Source of the DNA: Nyssa sinensis
Lineage: Eukaryota; Streptophyta; Magnoliopsida; Cornales; Nyssaceae
Direction: 5' to 3'
Length of the DNA stretch: 64,000 nucleotides
Assembly (NCBI GenBank): GCA_008638375.1
Contig: CM018035.1
Span: 34,320,824-34,384,823, forward strand
The translations under genes were made by a program, and so were the position numbers. The notes under the pieces are model-generated. The model did no database searches and had not been told where the DNA came from. It worked only from the letters and a program-made list of their open reading frames with translations. Shown here in pieces: positions 26,301-37,100 of the stretch. Position 1 is the first letter of the stretch. Every line of letters begins with the position of its first letter.

Positions 26301-28077
26301 TTTAATATCAAACTCACACTTGCAAAAGTTATTACAAGTCATTTACATCTACAACTGGCCAACACACAAAATAGCCACTGTATATGTACAGAAGCCTACA
26401 TAGGCTCAAAAGAGAAATTTGCAAGTTTTACTATACAATTTTACAAACTCTTCTTCCTTAAGTTCCCTCCCCATCTTAAGCTTCATTACTTGAAAAATTG
26501 ATTGGGAAATGGGGTAAGCTAACAAAGCTCAATAAATAAAACCAATGCCCTATCATGGGTTTTTATAGCAAAAGAAACTTTAAATAAAACCATGGATATC
26601 AAGCATTACTGAAACAATTCAAATGCATTTTCAGAAACAGAATTGCTATTTAAACATTTGAATAGCAATAAGTAGCCTAATAGAGCTCATAACAGATATC
26701 AAATATCATTTAGCATGTTACCACGGTCGGAACGGAAGAATCCGCGTCGACTCGGATTCTGAACGGAATGTCATATATAATGACAGTCACTTATAGTCAC
26801 ACTGAAGAGATCTTTGGCCTACTTACGGGCCTACCGGCTCTTGGTCCTCCGGTAAGGACATAATAAAAGGGGCCCGTGTAATGGTATCTATAAAAACACA
26901 TTCTAAATCATATGATTATCCATGGATTTGCAAATCTATTTATCAAACATACTTATAAAATGTACTTCAATTTCATCGATAGAGAATATTGCATAATGCT
27001 TTGCTTTTTCAAACACAGAATAGCATGTTTAACAATATCGCATTCAATTCACCATTTCAGGGAACCGGATTACTCACCCTGTGCTCTTAAAGCACTCCTT
27101 GATTCTCTCTCTCTCTAAGGAACCCTTCATACATATATTTCATATTAGAACCATATTTGAGTGCAATGTAACATTTTTTAGTTACGCTTGTCCCATTATA
27201 GTTCAAACAACACAATCTAGGATTATGATAAAATCCCTCACATTCTAATTCCATTGGAGCGTCCTTTGACTCTTGTTGGAAGTCATTTACATCAAATATA
27301 AAGTTTTTAAACAATTGGGACAGCAGCTGCACCATCCCCATTTATTCTGCTTATAAGCTTCATTTTTAACTTCCAAGTGTTGGTCGTTTCAACACTTATA
27401 TCTAGCATCTTAGATCATCATCTAGACAAATCATTTAACTTTAATTAACGTGTTTTCCTTTAATTTCCAGCAGCATTTTTCCTTACCATTTCTCGCATTT
27501 AGAGTTCCTTTGATAATCTAATCATGCTAATTATAACCTAGGTCGTGCTAAGATTGTTTTAACACCATTAATCATTAGCCAATTAATTTAATCAACACTC
27601 ATTAATCATGATGCGTCCTTCTACATCATATATGTTGCTCTTGTATCCATGTAATTACTATTCCATGCAAAACTTGCTTGGACTTCAAGACTAGTTTAGA
27701 ATTTCATTCAATTCTAAATTGAATTTGAGTTCTTAGCCATTTTTAAATGTTTCTTTTCCGATTAAATTAAAGAATAAGATATTAGGACTAGAATTCATAC
27801 TTTGATAGCTCAAGAATTCAACCTCTACGTTAGTTCTCCTTGAGCTTCTTTCTTTCTCCTTGTTCTCTTGTTTTCTCTACTTTCTTCCTTGCTTTATTAT
27901 TTTGTCCAGCACATTTTAGAGACCTTCTTGCTTGTCTCTACAATTTATTTTGTAAGGCATAATAGATACAAACATGTATCTATATGTGGACTAGGTCTTG
28001 TGAACTCTCACATATTTGAAGTGTCTTACTCTTATTAGCTCTATATTTCCTCTCTCTTGCTAATTTGATTTTTGTCC

Positions 28078-28128
<51 letters not shown>

Positions 28129-31100
28129 CATATGTATAATACATACATATATATAGACAAATCTCTACACAAGCTCCTCAAGAATAGTCAACAATGGTGA
28201 GTTAGATATTCCAAATTTTGGGTCCCTTGCCCATATGAACAATTGTCTTTCTTACCTTTCTCTAATTAAAAATAACTTGGATAATTATAAGGTTTAGGTT
28301 ATAACTTAGGATTAGTACAAGTCTATCTTCCTTAAACATCCTAATTAACCCAATTAGGACTACCTTAATTCACTAATCATGTATTAAGGTTACTAATTAA
28401 ACATAATTAGTTTAGATATAACAATATTTAAGAACCTTCCGATAACCTATTACAAACTAGGTTAGTTTAGCTAAGTTTGCTCTAATTATGCTTAACCTTA
28501 GAATAGGGATTTACCTAATTAATTATATTTTAACTCAAGAATCATTTTAAAAGCCTACTAGAAATATCGTTTGTTCCTAATTTCTCCTACTAGGATTTTA
28601 ATTATTGCCTTACTATCCATATTAGTAAACTCATCACTTTGAATCACATAGTCATGCTTAAAGCATACTCTAATCCACACTTTCTCATTACTTGAAGTGG
28701 ATTCACATATAGCAATAGAATATAATAGAAGTAATAAGATGTAGGATATTACACTTTCATACCCTTAAGCCATAGGATATCCTTAGTGTGCTAGTCACCC
28801 TTTCACTCTGCTTTCTTTCCACCACTTTTCCTCATAAACTATTTCTTTTCAACCCAGATCTCCATAACCATTTTCCTAACAAAGATTGGTTGAACTTCCC
28901 CAAATCACAAATCCCCATGCCCCCCTTTTGCACCAGGAGGCAAACAATCTGCCAATCAATGAGATGATACTTGGAACTCGTTCCAATCCCTCCGCCACAA
29001 AAAGTCTCTTTGTAGCTTCTCCAGTCTTTTCACCACCGAAGTTGGAATTGAGAATAAAAGTATAAAATGTGGAAAGACTAGATATACAATCCTTTTTTTA
29101 GTTTATAAGTACAATACACACTCATGTCCCAACTAGGAACCCTTATGAAATAGCAAGTGATACCACTCAAGGTAGACATCAGTGGTGACCCTAAATACAC
29201 CATAAAAGCCCCCCTCCCCCAAGGAAAAGCATAAATTGGCTGGGGAGTAGAAAGAAACAATACCAAAAAAAAATGTAAATGAAAATTTGAAGCCCTCCGA
29301 ATTGATGATCGCAGGAATAATGATCTCATGAATAACTTGGCCTTAAAGACATTACTTCCACACTATCAAAGATTCTTCATTTTTTTTATGATGTCTATCA
29401 AAAATTCACCGTGCCTCCAAATACACTAATACTGGAGAGCATAGATGCTCTTCAAGCTAACATGGTTCTACCACACACCATCTATCGAATAAGTCCCCTA
29501 CAAAGTAACTCAACATTGCAATTGCCTCAAAAAAGGAAAAGAAGAAATACAAGCTGACATCTCAAAAGCAAAGGAAAACAGATTAAAACATGACCCAATA
29601 AGTACAGATACTTCTTGCATATGATAATCTTTTTTGCATCCTCCAAGCTCCTCACACTGCTAAACAATCAAAATCTTATATTCAAGTTTAACAGCCTTTT
29701 CCATGCAAAATAAATAAATAAATGATTAAATAACACTGAAAAGAGAAATAAGTAATAATTATAACACTAACAAGATAGCAGTAATAATATTAGCTAATAA
29801 CTATAGTGTAGTAGAAGAACCAACAAAAGCAGTACGTAGTAATAATAGCTATGATGCATGCAGATGGACAGCTCATCAATTCGACATGGTCAGGAGATGG
29901 ATAGACATACAAGGACATTGTTCACACACAGACACAATTATGACAACTTTTTTTGGGATAGATCAAAATTATGACAACTCCCCCTCCCTCTTTACTCAAT
30001 TAGCCTTTGGTGGAGAATGGTGATAGGTGAGAATTGTTTCCTCTTATTTGAATTATTTCCTCTACTTCACAGTAGGATAATTTGGTGGGAATATGGAATC
30101 TTATATCTCTTCAGCATCACTAAGCTAGGCCCTCAGTAGTAAACAGTCAAACAATAAAATAAAGACAAGGAAGGCCCAGTAATTTTGACAGCTCAATATT
30201 ATTTTCTTCTCTCCTCATGTGAGAGCATGTGATATCTTCCTTGCCATATAGAATGGGTTCCTCTAAGCCATTTGAACTGGCCTTCTTCAAGAAATGTCAC
30301 ATGAGAAAGTTTATCAAATTCTCCACAATCTTTGAACCTGCTTATTTCCCCAGGGCAGCTTTTTTATCATATGAGCAATTTAAGAACCAAACCTGCCCTT
30401 GCAATCCTCCCAGTTAGGTTGAATGTTAAGCCTTCATAATTGGGAGGGAACGAATATCCACATTCTCGAAAAAGGGCATGTAGGGAAAATTTTGAACTAT
30501 CTACAATGCTTTTTTTTTGCTAGTGCATATATGATGGATTGGTCTCTTGTCTTAAATTCCTAAATTAAGGGTGCTAATTCTTCTCTCTTGTTGAGAGCAT
30601 GATATTGACCCATTTTCTGATAGCTTAAGCTATGGAGCAATTGATGATTTAACATGGTATTAGAACCTTGGTTATGAGAAGTCTTGGGTTCAAGTTTCAC
30701 CATTTGCATTTAATCCTCTATTTGGTTTGTTTGTACAAAGTAGCACTCTATCCAGTTTTGCGTTTGTTTGTGATTTGTTTGCCTCACCACATGCAAGTAG
30801 GATCAAACATGAGGGAGAGTGTTGAAACCTTAATATATATTGTTGGCCCATTTTCTGATAGCTTAAGCTGTTGGAGCAATTGGTGATTTAACATCTCTAT
30901 TGTCAATTTTCTTTTTTGTTTTGATGAAGTTTTGATCTTCATTTAAAAAAAAAAAAAAAAAAGAAAGGAAAAGAAAATGTTGGTAGTTGTAAGAGTTATA
31001 GGTGGGGTCGTAGTAATGATGGATCAAAGATGAGTTCATACAGGGACCAACAGTTCCATGTTAGACAATACCAGAGGGGTCTCGAGGTAAAGTAACAGAG

Positions 31101-34100
31101 GGAAAGTAGCGACAATCTAGAAGAGAGAGATTTTAGGGAAGAGAGTGGGGCACGAGTATGAGTGTGCTGCGACATTCCCAAAACGAACTACTTACAATGG
31201 TACAATACACGAATTATTCTCTCCCAATGATTGAAAATTACTATTCATAGTGACGTTTGGAAAATCAGACCGTACTATTTGTAGCAGTTGGGACGCGTGC
31301 TAGCTGTCAGGGTTAGCATCATCCATGTTGAGGTCACCTTGTGTCTAACATATGTCCCAAATAAGAGATAATTGGAATCTATCAATTTCTAGAAAGTCCG
31401 AAGTATGCCACACTTAAAGCGGTGGAGCATGACACACCTTATAGAACCTCAATACTTTAGCCACCATGCTACAAAATCCTGAGTATACAAAAAGTGGTCA
31501 CAGCAAGATAGTCAGTACTGTATACTCGTGCCAACCTCCAGGAGCCTCCCAAGACTTGCCCACAAGCCTTAGGCAACCACAAGATGTTAGTGCAAAGTAG
31601 CTCTCGTGGAACTAATTCGTGCAAGAGTATCACACTACACCAGGGAGGTTTAGAGTAGCTTGACCAAGTCCAATATGAAAGAGCGAGTCAACCCAGTGCA
31701 GGGGACCTCACTCTATGTTTGACTTTGGTGGTTTGCACCTAGTGTCACGATCATGGGAATATATGGCAATACAAGATGGATGTGTTGCATATGCGAGTCT
31801 GAGTCAAAAGCCAATGCAAGTGCCTCATGGGGAGGACACATCACCTCAGGATTAGACAACATGTCAATAGCCAATCTAATGGCTTGGCATCCCTGCTTGT
31901 CATATGATGTTCAGCTGGCATCCACGTGGAAGGTCTGGTCTCATAAAGAGTTGTGTATTGTACTCACACTTTGCTCCCCCTCCGCGAATGTGTTGAAGGG
32001 GTGTCACAACTTAGATGGATTCATGAATATCTGAGGCTTGTCACTTCAAGACCTAACATAGTTTCAAAAACGACTTCTCAAGAAATCACTTCAATTGTTT
32101 TGGTGGCAACTTTTGGAACTTTTAGCAGTTAAATTCAAGAATCTAACTAATGTGGTCATCTCTTATTGATGAGATCCGAAAAGTTGTGTTGAAACGCAAA
32201 GGGTTGCGCCATAATATGAAGAGTTGTGCCATTTTCATAGGGGTAATAATTGTCTTCATCATTTTTTTTTTATCGGAGTAATAATTGTCTTCATCATAGC
32301 GCATATAAGGGCGAAATTCACTTTTACAATTTTACCTCAGTTTGCAACTGCTTTGAAGTTGTGTCAAATTTTCATCTTTGTGAGGGACTTTCAAGAGGAC
32401 ATTGTTCTTTCGTCCTAAACTCACCCATTTCCTTTCTTTTTGCAAAGATCCATCAAGGAGGTCTCGGATTTTTGTGGGGCATTAATACGAGTGATTCTGG
32501 GTTTCTTACAAAGAATGGGGAAGGAAGAGCCCCCAATTCCGCTATAAGTTCTGGGCGAGAGAGAGACAGAGAGAATTTCCCAATTCTACTAAACCACCCA
32601 CAAATCTATCTTTGCACAATGAACCCTCAATAGAAGAAGGTGAAAATTTCTCCCTTGATTCCATCCTCTTGCTCAATGTAGAACAAGGAGATTTTCCTCA
32701 TTCATTCATAATTTTCACTGTCTTCCTCGGGTCCCATGAGAGATTCGGACAAGTTGATTGAAGACATATTATGAAATGCTAAATTAAATGAGACTCTAGA
32801 GAGAGCCACGATTTTAGGGAGTATTTAAGTATGTAGTAAACTCAACTATAGGAAGAGATACAATAGTCCAAGGACAATCATATCTTGGTGGAACACAAGA
32901 TCTCACACTTTTGTTGCCGAATGGGGTAAATTTTCCCAACCCTAGAAGATGTAGTGGTACGTGGAGACTTCCAATCTTTGGCGGAGTAATGCAACATCAT
33001 CTTCGAAGCTTGATGGTGAAGAAGTTGTTGTCTTTTAGTTCCTTCACGGCTGTTTAACGAAGTGAGCTAACTTTCAACATGCCTTCACTAAAAAAGATTC
33101 CAAGGGTGCAAGGAAGGCTAGTTTTTCAGCTTGGTTGAGGTACTTGTTTAAGGATATCAAGCCAACGCACAAAGTGAAAAGTGAAGACCGGAGAGGCTCA
33201 TCGTGAAGCTAATGGTCCTGAACATCCGTCTAGCTGCCTACTTGGCTTGTTGATTTTTGCATCATATCTACCCCATGCCTCCAAAAGATGGCCTAAAGTC
33301 CAAGATTCTTCCTTACGCCGTGAAATTATCACAAGGCCGTGCACTACCTTTAGCTCCATTATTTCTCAGTTTTCTAAATGATCGCTTGGATTCCATTCAC
33401 AAAAACTCACCACGTTCAATTGGCCACTATGACGTTGCCAAATATGTCATGACTACCTACTAATCAAAATATATATATATATGTATATGTTGTGATGACC
33501 CTTTTACAGTTGTTCGTGTTTGAGAGCTTGGTTGGATATTGTAGTAAGCCCCGCATTTTGGATGCAGGCAAGCCTTCTTTCAATCTTCAAAAGAGAGAGA
33601 TTCGTGAAGTGACTAATGATAAAGGATGGGCACTTAGGTGGAAGGGCAAAGGCTCCTTGCAAAAGTTCGCCCTGATAGACATAGAGGACAGGTTCAGATT
33701 CAGACGTTATACCATTTTTGTTAGGGGTGATCTGCATGTTAAACTTGTGCACAAAAAATCCCTCTCCACAAAATATCCCTCATAGACATCCCCTGCATGG
33801 ACTTATTGGAGAAGATAAGAATGCTTGCTCCAAATCTTGCGATACTCTAATTGAGCTCAATCATATGCTTTGGGAGAACAATGACCTATGAAGCACGGAC
33901 ACTCTATTTTGGCTCACGTGTCCGTGTCGGACATGTATTGGACACCGATACTCTCGGACACTTCCCAAACACGTGTCGGACACTTGAATCATAAATGTTG
34001 GTGATTAAATGAAGAGGTTCTTTAATTTTTATTTAATGGCCTTTTATTTTAATATCTTAATAATATTTTTGTGATTTATTGTTTTTATATCCAATTTTAA

Positions 34101-37100
34101 TTGAATTAACAATAGGTTTTTATTATATAGTCATATAAAAAATATAAAAATTTATAAATACTCAATGTGTCCCTGACGTGTTCATGTCCTACTTTTTTGA
34201 GAAATAATGTATCTAAGTGTCCATGTCGTGTCGTATCCGTGTCCCATGTCCGTATCCGTGCTTCTTAGACAATGATGATACTGAGGTTGAAACAGGGAGT
34301 ATCTTAAGATGAGGTTGCCACCCCGCATGGCTTTAGTCTTAAATAAGGCACAAATTAAGGTGAACACATATCTAAGACTCTTGAGCAAACTGATTTATCT
34401 CTCAAATACTCGACCAAAATGCCAATGTTACGAGTATAGTGAATCAGTTTATACATTCTCTACCGTCATCCCACTTAGAGGTAGTATTCAAAATTCTTCG
34501 ATATATGAAGTTTGCTCCTGAGAGAGCTCTGTCTTTTATTTTCTAGATATGATCATTTGAGGTTAGAGTAATGTAAAAATGCATATTGGGTTGGATCAAT
34601 CAAATCTAAACGCTCTAATTCTGAATAGTGTATATTTTTTGGAGGTAACTTAGTGACTTTGCAAAGTAAGAAGTAGTCCGTTGTTGTGAGATCTAGTGTT
34701 AAGGCTGAGTTTAGAGTCATGGCACATAGGATGTATGAGCTTTTGTGGTTGAAAATTATGACGATAGAGCTTGGTCTTGACTCGTGTGCTTCAATGAGAC
34801 TATTGTGACAATAAAGCAGCCATCAATATTGCACATAACCTAATTCAATATAATCGAACCAAGCATATTAAAGTGGACAGGCATTTCATTAAAGAGAAGT
34901 TGAGTTCTAATCTTATCTACACTCCTTTTATAAAGGCTAAAGAACAATTAACTGATATCTTGACAAGGAAGTGTAAAGTAAGGTGTTCTATACTATTTTA
35001 GACAAGCTAGGCATGTGAAATATTTATGCATTAGCTTGAGGGAGAGTGTTAAAATATTTGGAACATTGAAGTGATGGGAGTTCTAGTCATTTTCTACTAT
35101 ATTTAATAATAGGGTTAATTATACTTTAATACCCTGAAGTTTTGTCCCGATTTCAAATAAGGCCCTCGATTATCAATTGTAACAATTCAATCCCTCAATT
35201 TTTAATTTCATTTCAATTGAGGAAAATTTCAAATGATCATCCCAAATTCTTGACGGTAGCCGTTTACATATAAAAATTATAGGACTTCATTTGAAACTCC
35301 TATAAAATTATAGGGCCCTTATTTGAAACCCATATACAATTACAAGGTACTATTTTGAAAGTCATATAAAATTATAAGGTACTAAAATGTAATCAATTTA
35401 GGACGGCCGCTAACGGTCGTTTGCAATTGGCCTCAATTGAAATGAAATTAAAAACTGAGATACTAAATTGTTACAATTGATAATCGAGGACCTTATTTGA
35501 AATCAGGACAAAATTTCAAGGTACTAAAGTGTTACTAACCCTTAATAATATCATCGGACCAAGGTGTAGGAATGAGGTAAACTTTTCATTCCACCCTATT
35601 CCATGAATCTCTCTTTTCTTCATTCTATTATTCCTTCATAAACCCTAAATAACTACATCATCATCTTCCAACTCGTATTGCCCCCCAAACTCCGAAAGAC
35701 CTCAATCATCGACCTAGACACGGTCCAAAAAATTCCAGAGGTGGTATAAAAAACAAAACACACATCTTTAGCAACCACACAATGGAGTAGAAGATGGTTA
35801 GAGAATTCTTTCGCTCTCTTACACATGTAACACCAATTAAAAGAAATTTAGATTTTCTCCCTAATGTGTCAAAGGTAAGAATTGCCTCCAATACCACATT
35901 CCAAGCAAAAAAAGAGACCTTCAAGGGGCTCGGGACCTTCCAAACACTTCCAAGGGAAGCTTACCCCATTATGACCCCCAAGAACCTTATAATACAAGTG
36001 GACCTCAAATCTCCCATTAGTACCTAGTTTCCATCTAATTTATTCCTAACTATCCATCATTAGACGTGCCCTATATAACACTATCATAAAATCCACCATC
36101 AAAGGTAATTCCCAATCCTGAAAAGCCCTCATGAAGTAAGGATCCAACACAATCCCATGGACTAAGGATTACATGTAATATGCTACACAGGCCTCTTTAT
36201 CCGAAGCAATACTGGAATAAGTTTGGAAATATGCTCTTTAATGAACTATCCCCACCCCAAATATTATACCAAAAATGAGTCTCGTTATCCTATCCCCTCT
36301 CTCCAAACTAAATATGGGTGGCAAACTCACTCTAACCCCTTTTGATACTCTTCCACAAGCTCACTCCATACGAGCATGTCACCTCAACTAAAGTCCATCC
36401 TCTTGAACGAGCCTCCTATTTGCCTTCCACCACTCTTTGCCAAAGACAATCATTTTCTATAGCAAACCATCACAGCCACTTCACAAGCAATACTTTATTG
36501 AAAAGCCAAAGACAGTGAATACCAAGGCCCTACACAACTACAAGGAGGGGACACCTTGTTCCATGCAACAAGATTATATTTGAATAAAGGAATATAGCAA
36601 CGATAAAATGGATATATCACAAGTCTAAAAATACAGTTATATCGATGGATATATCACAATTATATATCGATACCATAAAATTTTAAAAAAATTACTAATA
36701 TTAATATCAAATCATGGAAGTTTTAATTGAATTTTTTTGAAATATTAATTGGGATGCTAATGCATCATTTTGAGTCAATATATTTCACTTTGCAAATAAA
36801 ACATATATTTGACAAGTATGTAGTATGTAAGATAAAAGAAGTGCACGTTGATGAGAATATAAATAACACAAATCAACATAATATACATAAAATTTAATTA
36901 TATCAACATAAGTATGAGTCCAAATATGCATAAATATAAAGTAAAATTTAAATATAATAGTTCATTCCATTAACAAAATAATACAGTCAACCCTTCTATG
37001 AGAACTAAATTGAGTTTTTATGTGGTTCAATTCTAAAAGTATCATTATTTTCCCCATAAATAAACAAATAGAGAAGCAAAAAAAGGAGCAAGCAACTAAT

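Larger units (their letters stand above)
23640..29090 (-). mobile_element. LINE-3 (minus), interrupted by a SINE+hAT nest and a solo LTR
   Basis: Minus-strand LINE blocks appear in order on three segments. Segment 29090-28754 holds [20 protein letters not shown]. Segment 26117-25643 holds [20 protein letters not shown] and [14 protein letters not shown]. Segment 24683-23640 holds the zf-RVT part [34 protein letters not shown] and the 3' UTR, with T-rich sequence at 23640. The gaps are filled by the solo LTR at 26118-28753 and the SINE/hAT at 24700-25627, each with its own target duplication. A 187-bp tandem duplication lies at 25763-26107. Many stops; not functional. Confidence 0.8.

Noticed and set aside
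32250..32633. 127-codon plus-strand ORF
   Set aside because: No recognisable motif, low-complexity N-terminus, and no splice or promoter context.
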